A stretch of 64,000 bases of DNA from MA-ANB-1 sp965216445 (GTDB lineage Bacteria; Actinomycetota; Acidimicrobiia; Spongiisociales; ZC4RG35): positions 744,001 through 808,000 of the forward strand of contig OZ244166.1 of the NCBI GenBank assembly GCA_965216445.1, in the 5' to 3' direction. Below are positions 39,130 through 47,796 of this stretch, one piece after another. How positions within the stretch are numbered: position 1 is the stretch's first letter; each line of letters starts with the position of its first letter. Made by a program: the position numbers and the translations under genes. A model generated the notes under the pieces. It was not told the origin of the DNA. It did not search any database and saw only the letters and a program-made list of their open reading frames with translations.

Positions 39130-41827
39130 AGTGCAGGATCCCACCGTTACGGAGATATTCGACCTCTATAGGTGTATCAACACGAGCCACGGTCTCAAAT
39201 TCCGTGACGCCATTGGTTGCATGGGTGGCCGTCACCGCGATTGTCTGCCTGGGACGCAGGTGGTCAGAGAGGGCAATCGAAAACTCCTCGGTTCCGTCCA
39301 GTCCTAGGGAGTCAGCGTCCTGACCTTCGATAAAGACCAAAGGCAACACTCCCATCATCACGAGATTTGAACGATGGATCCGCTCGAACGACTTCGTGAT
39401 CACCGCTTTCACGCCGAGCAGGAAGGTTCCCTTCGCGGCCCAGTCTCGAGACGATCCCATGCCGTAGTCAGTTCCCGCCAAGACCACCAACGGGATATCG
39501 GCCTCTTTGTAGCTCATGGCTGCCTCATAGATCGACTTCACTTCCCCGTCCGTGAAGTCCGTAGTCCAACCACCCTCGGTGTCTGGTGCGAGCTGATTTC
39601 GCACACGGATGTTGGCAAAGGTGCCTCTTGTCATCACACGGTCGTTGCCGCGCCGGGAACCGTAGGAGTTGAACATCGCGGGCTGAACCCCGTTCTCGAT
39701 GAGGTAACGCCCTGCAGGCGAGTCGATAGCAATCGACCCGGCCGGGGAGATGTGGTCGGTGGTAACCGAGTCACCGAGTTTGGCTAGAACACGCGCCCGC
39801 TCTATCGGGGCCAGGGGTGTGACATTCGGTGTCAGTTCGGTGAAGAAAGGCGGCTCCTGCACATAGGTGCTTGATTCGCTCCACGAGTACAGATCGGACT
39901 CGACCGTCTCAATGGATCGCCACTCGTCCGACCCCGTGAAGACGTCAGCGTATTTCTCTGTGAACTGAGACTGGAGAACGTTGCTCCCGACGACCTGCGC
40001 AATCTCGTCCTGAGTGGGCCATATGTCCGCCAGCATGACGTCGTTGCCATCGGCATCGGTGCCGATCGGTTCAGTGATGGGATCCCAATCCACGCGACCT
40101 GCGATTGCGTAGGCAACGACAAGTGGAGGCGATGCGAGATAGTTGGCCTTCACATCTGGCGAGATCCTGCCCTCGAAGTTGCGGTTGCCGGACAACACTG
40201 AGGCCGTAACCAGCGAGTTCTCGTTGATTGCCTCCGAAATCGGCACGGGCAGCGGCCCGGAGTTGCCGATGCAGGTGGTGCAACCGTATCCGACGACATG
40301 GAACCCAAGACCTTCGAGATCCGGCAGGAGCCCGGACTTGGTCAGGTACTCCGTCACCACTTTGGAGCCGGGTGCCAGCGATGTCTTCACCCACGGCTTG
40401 CGGGCAAGGCCCAACTCTCTTGCTTTGCGGGCAACCAGGCCTGCACCGACCATGACATCAGGGTTAGATGTGTTGGTGCAGGAGGTGATCGCAGCGATGA
40501 CGACATCACCGTCGGCGATGGTGAAGGTCTTGCCGTCGTATTCAACCCTTACGTTTAGGGTGTCTTGCGGTTCGGCAGCCGGGCTTCCGCCTTCGTCCAC
40601 CCACTCGGTGGTGGTCCCTTTTTCTGCAGCGCTGACCTTGCCAAAGACGTTGGTCAAGTCCTGTTCCCATTGCCCCTTCATGGCCGACAGGTCGATGCGG
40701 TCCTGAGGACGTTTCGGACCAGCCAAAGCTGGCTGAACCGTCGACATGTCCAATTCCAGTGTTGAGGAGTATTGGATCTGACGCGAATCGTCACGCCATA
40801 GTCCTTGCTCTTTGTAGTACTGCTCGACGGTGTCCACGAGTTTGTCGTCGCGCCCGGTGAGCTGGAGGTATTTGAGCGTCTGCTCGTCGACGGGGAAGAA
40901 TCCAACGGTGGCCCCGTACTCCGGCGCCATGTTGGCGATTGTGGCCCTATTCGCCAGGGGCATGTCGGCCAATCCCGGGCCGAAGAACTCGACGAACTTG
41001 GAGACGACCCCGTGGGCCCGAAGCATCTCGGTCACGCGGAGAACCAGGTCAGTAGCGGTTGCACCCTCCGCGAGCTTTCCGGTCAGCCGAAACCCGACAA
41101 CCTCGGGCAGGAGCATATAGATGGGTTGTCCCACCATGGCCGCCTCGGCCTCAATCCCGCCGACGCCCCAGCCAACTACTCCAAGACCGTTGATCATGGT
41201 GGTGTGGCTGTCGGTCCCCACGAGACTGTCGGGGTAAAGCTGCGTCCCGTTGTCCCATACAACGCTGGCCAAATACTCCAGGTTGACTTGGTGGACGATG
41301 CCCGTTGCCGGAGGAACGACACGGAAGTTGGCAAAGGCCGACTGGCCCCATTTCAAGAATTCGTACCGTTCTTGGTTCCGCTCGAATTCCTTGTTCGAGT
41401 TGATCAGCAACGCGTCCGGTCGTGCAAATGCATCCACCTGGACCGAGTGATCAACAACCAGGTCGGCGGGAATCAACGGATTGACCTTTTGAGCCGCGCC
41501 CTGATCGTCGGTCATACGGACGATCGCAGTTCTCATCGCAGCGAGATCAACGATCGCGGGGACTCCGGTGAAGTCCTGGAGGACGACACGGCCCGCGATG
41601 AACGGGATCTCCTGTTCACCGACGTTGGCTGCGTCGTATCCGGCGATCCTGCGTACGTCGTCTGCGGTTACAGACACGCCATCGAGGTTACGGAGGGCCG
41701 ACTCGAGGAGGACCTTGATCGAATAGGGAAGGTTTTGGGTCCCCTCCACTGCGTTTAGTCGGGCGATCTCGCGACTACCAAGAGGTGTATCAAGGGTGGT
41801 CCGGGACCCGAATGGATCGTTACTCAT
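39101..41827 (-). CDS. acnA: Aconitate hydratase A
   Basis: 908 residues, the length of AcnA/IRP-type aconitases. TCA-cycle enzyme isomerising citrate to isocitrate through a [4Fe-4S] cluster. Cluster and active-site blocks: GTDSHTTMINGLGVVGWGVGG, IAAITSCTNTSNPDVM (first Cys), VGYGCTTCIGNSGPLP (two more Cys), GRISPDVKANYLASPPLVVAYA, and the swivelling domain GSRRGNDRVMTRGTFANIR, GTDYGMGSSRDWAAKG. Starts at ATG 41827 after an AAAGGTCCCAGG leader. The 117-base gap 41828-41944 shows no gene. Confidence 0.96.
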   Translation of the reverse strand: MSNDPFGSRTTLDTPLGSREIARLNAVEGTQNLPYSIKVLLESALRNLDGVSVTADDVRRIAGYDAANVGEQEIPFIAGRVVLQDFTGVPAIVDLAAMRTAIVRMTDDQGAAQKVNPLIPADLVVDHSVQVDAFARPDALLINSNKEFERNQERYEFLKWGQSAFANFRVVPPATGIVHQVNLEYLASVVWDNGTQLYPDSLVGTDSHTTMINGLGVVGWGVGGIEAEAAMVGQPIYMLLPEVVGFRLTGKLAEGATATDLVLRVTEMLRAHGVVSKFVEFFGPGLADMPLANRATIANMAPEYGATVGFFPVDEQTLKYLQLTGRDDKLVDTVEQYYKEQGLWRDDSRQIQYSSTLELDMSTVQPALAGPKRPQDRIDLSAMKGQWEQDLTNVFGKVSAAEKGTTTEWVDEGGSPAAEPQDTLNVRVEYDGKTFTIADGDVVIAAITSCTNTSNPDVMVGAGLVARKARELGLARKPWVKTSLAPGSKVVTEYLTKSGLLPDLEGLGFHVVGYGCTTCIGNSGPLPVPISEAINENSLVTASVLSGNRNFEGRISPDVKANYLASPPLVVAYAIAGRVDWDPITEPIGTDADGNDVMLADIWPTQDEIAQVVGSNVLQSQFTEKYADVFTGSDEWRSIETVESDLYSWSESSTYVQEPPFFTELTPNVTPLAPIERARVLAKLGDSVTTDHISPAGSIAIDSPAGRYLIENGVQPAMFNSYGSRRGNDRVMTRGTFANIRVRNQLAPDTEGGWTTDFTDGEVKSIYEAAMSYKEADIPLVVLAGTDYGMGSSRDWAAKGTFLLGVKAVITKSFERIHRSNLVMMGVLPLVFIEGQDADSLGLDGTEEFSIALSDHLRPRQTIAVTATHATNGVTEFETVARVDTPIEVEYLRNGGILHYVLRQMARA

Positions 41828-41944
41828 CCTGGGACCTTTCGGGTTGATTTGATGAAGTGTTGTCCTCTGAGACTACCGGAGTCAAAGGCGCAAACCGGAC
41901 GGTCTTGGGGGTGCAAAAGCGTCGGTTCTTTCTGAATTCGGCAG

Positions 41945-42661
41945 TTATGGAGCGGTCAGTGTCACGGGAACCCGAGTTACACAATCATCGTCCGGGCGGT
42001 GATGTGGGATAAGCACTGGCTCACAAGGTGCTGACAGCTCGCCGAACAGCCCTGAAACGATCCCGCGATCCAAAGAGCAGACAACCTCGGGGTGGTTGGT
42101 TGCTGCCTCACCGAACGGGCAGTGAGACGTCAGCAGCTGTTGACCGGAAATGTCAGGGTCCATGGCAAAGCCGAGTCCGGTCATAGCCTTGGCTACGGAT
42201 TGGACCGCTTCGCCATACCCGGTTTCGTCTTCCACACCGATTTCGGCGGCGAGCTGTTTGCCGTATTCACGACCGATTTCTTCGGCAATGCCGGAGAGAT
42301 CGTCGCTGCTTACTCGATCCAGCACCTGCATCAGCAGCTCGATGAGCATTTCCGATCGCTCGGGGGCAAAGTGAACTGAGACTTCCTTGGAAGTGGCTTC
42401 ATACGATTTCGCCGGCCGGCCTGCTCCAGGACCACCCTTTCCGCTGGGTCGACTTGTCGATACGCGGAGGTACCCATCAGCGGCGAGGCGATCCAGGTGA
42501 TGACGGGCAACGTTGGGGTGGAGCCCAAACGCTTCTGCGATTCTCGAGGTGGTAAGTGGTTCGTTGGACTCCCTGACCGCGATGTAGATCCCGCGCCGGG
42601 TGGGGTCACCCAGGGCCGAGGTGAGATCGGAGATCCTGGTGTCGAGAGTCTTCTTGTCCAT
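41945..42661 (-). CDS. SufR-like Fe-S transcriptional regulator
   Basis: 238 residues from ATG 42661. N-terminal winged helix: LGDPTRRGIYIAVRESNEPLTTSRIAEAFGLHPNVARHHLDRLAADGYL. The C-terminal domain has cysteines 181, 195, 213 and 227 in SHCPFGEAATNHPEVVCSLD, APCEPVL and PDDDCVTRV, the arrangement by which SufR-family repressors hold a [4Fe-4S] cluster and control Fe-S biogenesis genes. It is divergent from mrp, an Fe-S carrier, which supports the assignment; the frame extends to 42745, but that start would overlap mrp. Confidence 0.78.
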   Translation of the reverse strand: MDKKTLDTRISDLTSALGDPTRRGIYIAVRESNEPLTTSRIAEAFGLHPNVARHHLDRLAADGYLRVSTSRPSGKGGPGAGRPAKSYEATSKEVSVHFAPERSEMLIELLMQVLDRVSSDDLSGIAEEIGREYGKQLAAEIGVEDETGYGEAVQSVAKAMTGLGFAMDPDISGQQLLTSHCPFGEAATNHPEVVCSLDRGIVSGLFGELSAPCEPVLIPHHRPDDDCVTRVPVTLTAP

Positions 42662-42681
42662 GAGAGGTATGAGCCGAGCAA

Positions 42682-42691
42682 AACTATAGTT
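42682..42691. promoter_or_regulatory. Palindromic AACTATAGTT in the sufR-like/mrp divergent region
   Basis: A perfect 10-base palindrome in the 70-base gap between the divergent genes. Each strand reads TATAGT, so it can serve as a -10 box in both directions, and ACTA-TAGT matches the half-sites of the sufB palindrome (ACTA-N6-TAGT) with different spacing. -35 boxes are not clear. Confidence 0.4.
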
Positions 42692-42731
42692 CCAGGAGTC
42701 TTCTAACCACTGCCGTCGTAGGAGAAATTCC

Positions 42732-43856
42732 ATGGATCCGGACAACCAAAACCCAGGCCAAGACGCGCGTGGGACGAGATCTCATCCCGAAATCTACGAC
42801 GCGGTTGCGGACCTCGAATCGCCGCTTCTCGTCGGGAGGACCCTCGGGGACCTGGGCCTGGTCAAGGAGGTTGCCAAGACATTGACGGGAAAGATCAAGG
42901 TTGATCTGCTGCTCCCCGTGCCAGGTGGGCCCGAACTGGACGAGAAGCTGAGGCACGCCCTGAGCCCGTTCGGTCGAGGCGCCGACATCTCAGTTGAGTT
43001 GATGGACGAAGACCAAGTGTCGACGTGGATGGAAGGTCTGAAGCAGGATGCCGGACCGGGGATCGGAGAGCCGGGCTCCTCCACAAGAGTGGTTGCTGTG
43101 TCGTCGGGAAAAGGCGGGGTGGGGAAGTCGTCGGTGAGCACGAATCTCTCGGTCGCCCTAGCCCGAGCCGGGAAAACTGTTGGCATCGTTGACGGCGACA
43201 TTTGGGGCTTCTCCATTCCACGGATGCTCGGAATCCATGAGCCGCCGATGATGCTGGGCGAATTCATCGTTCCTCCAGTGTCGAACCGGGTGAAGGCCAT
43301 GTCCATGGACTACTTCGTCGGTGATGACAAGGCAGTCATCTGGCGGGGTCCGATGCTGCACAAGGCGATTGAGCAGTTCCTCAAGGACGTGTTTTGGGAC
43401 AACCTCGATTTTCTAATCGTCGATATGCCACCCGGCACCGGCGACATCGCGATTTCGATGTCGCAGTTCTTGCCCCGTGCCCAGGTCGTTCTGGTCACGA
43501 CGCCACAACCGACTGCTCAACGAGTCGCAAGGCGGGCCGCCCTGATGGCAGCTGAAATGGATCAGCAGGTGATTGGTGTCGTCGAGAACATGTCTTGGTT
43601 CACCGGAGACGACGGAAAACGCTACCAGCTGTTCGGCTCGGGTGGCGGTGCCGAGTTGGCCGAGGAGCTCAAGGTTGATTTGCTTGCCCAGGTTCCACTT
43701 CTCCCCGAGATGGGTCGTGGTGCTGACGATGGAGTACCTGTAGCGGTCGCGGCAGCGGGCTCTGAAGCGGCGCTGGCATTCGATGAGCTTGCGAAAGCGG
43801 TCGTAGAGAAGCGTCCCAGAATCAGAACCAATCCAGCGCTGGTGATCAAGAGTTGA
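42732..43856 (+). CDS. mrp: Mrp/NBP35-family Fe-S carrier P-loop ATPase
   Basis: 374 residues; GTAGGAG precedes the ATG. An N-terminal MIP18-like domain (YDAVADLESPLLVGRTLGDLGLVKEV, LLPVPGGPELDEKLRHAL) is fused to the ATPase, with the deviant Walker A VSSGKGGVGKSSVSTNLS, VDGDIWGFSIPRMLG, FLIVDMPPGTGDIAIS and GVVENMSWFTGDDGKRYQLFGSGGG. The CxxC cysteines that usually follow GVVENMS are missing (TGDD instead), as I recall is usual for actinobacterial Mrp. Divergent from the SufR-like regulator. Confidence 0.9.
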   Translation: MDPDNQNPGQDARGTRSHPEIYDAVADLESPLLVGRTLGDLGLVKEVAKTLTGKIKVDLLLPVPGGPELDEKLRHALSPFGRGADISVELMDEDQVSTWMEGLKQDAGPGIGEPGSSTRVVAVSSGKGGVGKSSVSTNLSVALARAGKTVGIVDGDIWGFSIPRMLGIHEPPMMLGEFIVPPVSNRVKAMSMDYFVGDDKAVIWRGPMLHKAIEQFLKDVFWDNLDFLIVDMPPGTGDIAISMSQFLPRAQVVLVTTPQPTAQRVARRAALMAAEMDQQVIGVVENMSWFTGDDGKRYQLFGSGGGAELAEELKVDLLAQVPLLPEMGRGADDGVPVAVAAAGSEAALAFDELAKAVVEKRPRIRTNPALVIKS

Positions 43857-44725
43857 GGTCGAAGTCCGCTCGTGCGATCGGCTCGACGGCAGCTTGGTTC
43901 TTCGGTCTCGCAACCACGATCTTGTTCATTAGCCTCTGGGGTCGGGCCGTCGTCACCGACACGGATGCCCTTCAGGAGAACCTGGAGCCACTGGGCCAAT
44001 CCGAGCAAGTGGTTGGGATCTTCAGCAACTGGATGGTGGATCAATTGGTCTCGGCCGGCGTACCCGCCGGCATCGCCGATGAAGCGACAGCACTAGCCAT
44101 GCTCACACCCGAAGTCGAAGCCTCGTTGGAGCGTCTTGCCGGTGAGGTCGTGGCGGCTGCGGCCACTGAAGGCGCTGAGGGCGGTGCGGTTGATGTTGCC
44201 TCCATCATGGAGCCAACCGTTCCCGCGGTCACTGGTGCTTTGGCGGCATCGGGAGCACCTGTTCCCGAAGAACAGGTTTCTGCTTTTGTTGCCAGGTCTC
44301 GACCCGTTGACAATCCGTCAACCAACCGATCCGCCGACTGTGGGTAGCTTCTTCGCCAGACGGCGCAACGGTTGGGTACCGCTGCAATTCTCTCATGTGG
44401 TGGTTTTGATCAGCGTTCGGCAGCTCTCTACGTGGCGGCGGCGCCCAATCGGATGAAGGCGTTCCGCACTCTCCTGACGCGGTTTGGACTCACCGGGCTT
44501 TCTTTTGCTCTCTTGCTCAAGCTGGGAGCGTGGGCTCTTGACCCCGGCGGTGGCCGAGCACCGCTGTCACAGTCTTTGTCGATGGTGGCTGACTCCAAGT
44601 GGGCCATCCCAGCCGTCATCGGTGGATTGTGCACCGTCGTGGCATTGGTTTTCTGGTTGGGCCGGACTACACCGGTGGCAACGCACCAACACCCATCCGG
44701 ACAACCCATACAACCAACAGGCTGA
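43853..44725 (+). pseudogene. Disrupted conserved membrane protein gene
   Basis: A TTG at 43853 overlaps the mrp stop (4 bases) and opens a frame with one helix (STAAWFFGLATTILFISLWGR) and ALAASGAPVPEEQVSAFVAR. After about 44290 the continuation GLDPLTIRQPTDPPTVGSF is in the next frame, and from about 44350 the original frame resumes (LGTAAIL, then APNRMKAFRTLLTRFGLTGLSFALLLK and a last helix WAIPAVIGGLCTVVALVFWLG), with a TAG at 44345 in between. Two compensating indels thus spoil about 60 bases. Either a recent pseudogene or local base errors. Confidence 0.6.
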
Positions 44726-45050
44726 CTGCGGTCCCGACCAGGATTGCGCTGGTGAGTCGGCTGGAAAAGGGCTTCACCCGATCTCCTCGGCGCAGCATGA
44801 GCCAGGCCCAGCCAACGATGGCTTGAATCGCGACCAGGAATACCAACGGGTGATACCTGACTGCGGCCGCGATGTCCCCGCGTACCAGGTAGCCGAAGGC
44901 CCTGGTCATGCCACAGCCTGGACACGCCGTTCCTGTGACCAACGCAAACGGACAGATCGTGGGCCCGTCGTCGGTTGGGCTGGCCAAAGCCAGGAATCCA
45001 ACCGCAATCAACGGGGCAATCGTCAGCATCCGGGTTCGAACGGTGGTCAT
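44667..45050 (-). CDS. DUF2752 membrane protein
   Basis: 127 residues with three hydrophobic helices. The motif ICPFALVTGTACPGCGMTRAFGYLVRGDIAAAVRYHPL is diagnostic of DUF2752, small membrane proteins with a CPxCGxTRA signature. Function unknown. It overlaps the tail of the disrupted gene on the other strand by about 60 bases and lies 9 bases after the DUF4190 gene, with which it is probably cotranscribed. Confidence 0.85.
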   Translation of the reverse strand: MTTVRTRMLTIAPLIAVGFLALASPTDDGPTICPFALVTGTACPGCGMTRAFGYLVRGDIAAAVRYHPLVFLVAIQAIVGWAWLMLRRGDRVKPFSSRLTSAILVGTAVSLLVVWVVRMGVGALPPV

Positions 45051-45059
45051 TGGTTCGGT

Positions 45060-45353
45060 TTAGAGATTGTCGAATGCCGCGAACGAGAATCCGAGGATCA
45101 GCCAGGCGATGAAGAAGAGGATGCCGAGGGCGAGGAGTGCGGTCGCCACAATCCCGATTATCCGACCGGCGTTGGCAGTTCCCCGGTTCTCGGGATTCCT
45201 CCTTCCCGCATCGATAGCCTCGAGTTCCTTGTTGCCCATGATCCATGCAGCAATTCCTAATGGACCACAGCAGACGATCCCGAGTATCCCGAGAACGAGG
45301 ATGGTTGTGGCTTGGCTTTCTTCCGGGTAGGCGGAGGCGGTTGGGAATGACAT
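45060..45353 (-). CDS. DUF4190 small membrane protein
   Basis: 97 residues from ATG 45353 (MSFPTASAYPEESQATTILV). Two helices (TTILVLGILGIVCCGPLGIAAWIMGN and IIGIVATALLALGILFFIAWLILGF) separated by KELEAIDAGRRNPENRGTANAGR, the DUF4190 pattern. Paired with the DUF2752 gene downstream. Function unknown. Confidence 0.82.
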   Translation of the reverse strand: MSFPTASAYPEESQATTILVLGILGIVCCGPLGIAAWIMGNKELEAIDAGRRNPENRGTANAGRIIGIVATALLALGILFFIAWLILGFSFAAFDNL

Positions 45354-45427
45354 GTGGGCGATCCTAGTGGGCCGCGATGCAGCGAAGGACTTCAGAACGA
45401 CTGCCACCCCAGACGTCAACGCTGGGT

Positions 45428-46666
45428 TCAGAGTGTGGCAAGGCCCCGAGCGAAGAGATCAGCCATTTCCACGGTCTGAGCTTTGGTCATCGTCAGTGGT
45501 GGTGACACCTGCAAGCCGCCGCCGCCGACAGCACGGGTGAGCACGCCTGCGGAGCGACATGCCGTCGCTGCCCTGCCCGGTAGCGTCTCGTCGTCGCCAA
45601 CCTTCAGTTGCACCGCAGCCAACGCCCCCACACCCCTGCGAATGTTGTCGACTACTTCGAGTTCCTCCAGCGGCAGCAGTGCTTGATACAACTCTTCTTC
45701 GAGTGCTGCTGCTCGCTCCAAGAGGCCCTCTCGCTGGATGATCTCCATCACTTTCAGACCAGCCACACATGCAGTCGAATGACCCGAGTAGGTGTATCCG
45801 TGTCGAAACATCAAGCCAGGAGTGGTAAAGAACGGTTCTGCGATTCGTGGACTAGCAACAACACCTCCGAGTGGTGCGTAGCCGCAGGTGACGCCTTTGG
45901 CGAAGGTCATCAAGTCGGGCTGAAGTTGGTATTTGTTTGCGGCAAACCAGTCGCCGACTCTTCCGAAACCGGTAATCACCTCGTCGGAGATGTAGAGACC
46001 GCCGGCGCTCCTTATTGAATCCCGGATGTGTGTCAGGTACTCCTGGTCCACGGGACGGATGCCGCCCGCACCGATCACGGCTTCGACAAAGATGCCGGCT
46101 ACCCGATCCGGGCCAACATGCTCAATAGCTTTGTCAACAGCGTCGGCGTCGTCGTAAGGGACCATCACGACGTCGGAGACAAGGTCGCCGCCGTACCCCA
46201 AGCGGTTTGGTTCCATGCCCCCGAGAGACGTGCCGTAAGAGTGCATACCGTGATAAGCCCATTCCCTGGCAATGAAGACCGTCCTGTCTGGTTCGCCGAC
46301 CGCCGAGAAGTACCGTCGAGCCATCTTGGCTGCCGTGTCCACCGCGTCAGATCCTCCGGATCCAAAGAACACCTTCGAGTCAGGGTCGGGCGAAACAGAG
46401 GCGATGGCGTTGGCCAGGTCGATTGGCGGTTGGGTGGCGTAGTCGACAAATGAATGAAACGCCGGAAGTTTGCGAGCTTGCTCATCCATGGCGTCCACAA
46501 TCTCGTCGCGGCCATAGCCGACGTTCATGTACCAAAGTGAAGCTGCTGCGTCGAGGTATCGGTTGCCGGACTCGTCGAATGCGTAGATGCCCTCACCACG
46601 CTCGATGATGAAAGGCTCGTGTTGGACGCTCGACATTTCTGCGAATGGGTGCCAATAAGCGGACAT
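45428..46666 (-). CDS. Class III PLP-dependent aminotransferase
   Basis: 412 residues. PLP-fold blocks: YLDAAASLWYMNVGYGRDEIVDA, FFGSGGSDAVDTAAKMARRYF (phosphate cup), REWAYHGMHSYGTSLGGM, IFVEAVIGAGGIRPVDQEYL, LYISDEVITGFGRVGDWFAAN (PLP-ring Asp region) and DLMTFAKGVTCGYAPLGGVVAS with the Schiff-base lysine. Resembles omega-amino acid:pyruvate or beta-alanine transaminases; the agmatinase gene at 49765 hints at polyamine breakdown, but the two are not in one operon. Confidence 0.88.
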   Translation of the reverse strand: MSAYWHPFAEMSSVQHEPFIIERGEGIYAFDESGNRYLDAAASLWYMNVGYGRDEIVDAMDEQARKLPAFHSFVDYATQPPIDLANAIASVSPDPDSKVFFGSGGSDAVDTAAKMARRYFSAVGEPDRTVFIAREWAYHGMHSYGTSLGGMEPNRLGYGGDLVSDVVMVPYDDADAVDKAIEHVGPDRVAGIFVEAVIGAGGIRPVDQEYLTHIRDSIRSAGGLYISDEVITGFGRVGDWFAANKYQLQPDLMTFAKGVTCGYAPLGGVVASPRIAEPFFTTPGLMFRHGYTYSGHSTACVAGLKVMEIIQREGLLERAAALEEELYQALLPLEELEVVDNIRRGVGALAAVQLKVGDDETLPGRAATACRSAGVLTRAVGGGGLQVSPPLTMTKAQTVEMADLFARGLATL

Positions 46667-46703
46667 GTGGGCAGCGTAGTTCTCAAACGATTGATGAGAC
46701 CAC

Positions 46704-46730
46704 CCGGCGCGGTGGTTGACACCGCGCCGG
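46704..46730 (-). terminator. GC-rich hairpin after the DUF4349 gene
   Basis: CCGGCGCGGTG (46704-46714), a 5-base loop and CACCGCGCCGG (46720-46730) form a perfect 11-bp stem, just past the minus-strand DUF4349 stop and before the aminotransferase start. There is no T-run on that strand (the plus strand has CTTTGTCATTT), so it may act as a GC hairpin terminator of imperfect type. Confidence 0.55.
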
Positions 46731-46743
46731 CTTTGTCATTTGG

Positions 46744-47706
46744 TTATTCGCTGGGTAGAGGCTCGGGTGTGCCGCCAGCCGGACGATTCGGCTTTCGGTT
46801 CTTCCAAAAGCGATAGGCGACGAACACAACGAGGCCAGGGATCACCAGGAACAGCAGCAGGAGCGGAAGGACTGCGATCGTGAATGTGATCATCCAGTCA
46901 GCGAAGCTTTGTAGTCCTGCTACGAGCTCGCGGCTCGCATCGCGCGCGGTCTCGGCTGGTGCCCATCCCTCTTCGACGATGGGTATCGCCGCCGGCGTCG
47001 GATCGATGCTGATGTTCACTGTGGCGAGGTCAACGGCATCGTTCAGGTAGTTGAGCTGGCCTTGTATCTGCTCAATCTGGCCCCGGGTGTTGGAGATTTC
47101 GCTGAAAACCCGCAGAAGCTTCTCAGGATCTGCGTCGGGTTGTGCCCTGACGTCCGTCAGCAGTGCGCGTAGCTCGGTCTCCAGAATCGTGAGATTGGCC
47201 AGTTGTGCTTCGAGGTCGATGAAACTCTCGGTGACATCCTGGGCGCCCTGGGATTCAGAAATCACTTCGTTTGCCGTGTCCTTGATCTTGGCAAGGGCGT
47301 CGGTGAGATTTGCCGATGGCAACCGAACAGTGACAAAGACGTGAGGAGGAAGGTCCTCGCCGACCGGGCTCACCTCTGCGCTGCCTACGAAGCCTCCCGC
47401 AGCCTCTGCGATTCTGACGATTTCGTCGTATGTCGCCCTCGTGTCGTCGGCTTCGAGCTGAAGCGAGACATTCCGGATGACCTTGCGGTCAGCTGAGACC
47501 GCGATGTCGAGGTTCACCGTCTGGCTTGAAGCAAGTCTTTCCTCATCAACAGGAACCTGTTCGGTCCCATCGTCGTTGAAGACGACTTCACCTCCGCTGT
47601 CGAGACCGGAGCCGATCTCCATAAATGTCTCTGACGCAGAGTCACTCGAGCTGCATGCCGCCAGCAGCAATCCAAATACCCCTATTGCGATGATTGTTCG
47701 TTTCAT
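46744..47706 (-). CDS. DUF4349 lipoprotein
   Basis: 320 residues from ATG 47706 (AAAAGGGG 8 bases upstream); a second ATG at 47712 is possible. Lipobox LLLAAC gives a lipid-anchored N-terminus. The DUF4349 region starts VIRNVSLQLEADDTRATYDEIVRIAEAAGGFVGS and continues VTVRLPSANLTDALAKI, then a coiled coil FIDLEAQLANLTILETELRALL and RVFSEISNTRGQIEQIQGQLNYL, and a C-terminal membrane helix ITFTIAVLPLLLLFLVIPGLVVFVAYRFW. It is thus tied to the membrane at both ends. Function unknown. Confidence 0.85.
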   Translation of the reverse strand: MKRTIIAIGVFGLLLAACSSSDSASETFMEIGSGLDSGGEVVFNDDGTEQVPVDEERLASSQTVNLDIAVSADRKVIRNVSLQLEADDTRATYDEIVRIAEAAGGFVGSAEVSPVGEDLPPHVFVTVRLPSANLTDALAKIKDTANEVISESQGAQDVTESFIDLEAQLANLTILETELRALLTDVRAQPDADPEKLLRVFSEISNTRGQIEQIQGQLNYLNDAVDLATVNISIDPTPAAIPIVEEGWAPAETARDASRELVAGLQSFADWMITFTIAVLPLLLLFLVIPGLVVFVAYRFWKNRKPNRPAGGTPEPLPSE

Positions 47707-47796
47707 GTCCATTACCCCTTTTGGTCGACCGGACTTCTCCGGTGATATGTCTTGGACGGGACGGTCAGAGATTTCGGTTCCCGGTACCGTGGCGGG

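Noticed and set aside
40805..41758. 317-residue plus-strand ORF within aconitase
   Set aside because: Lies wholly inside acnA on the opposite strand and shows no domain; a consequence of codon bias at this GC content.
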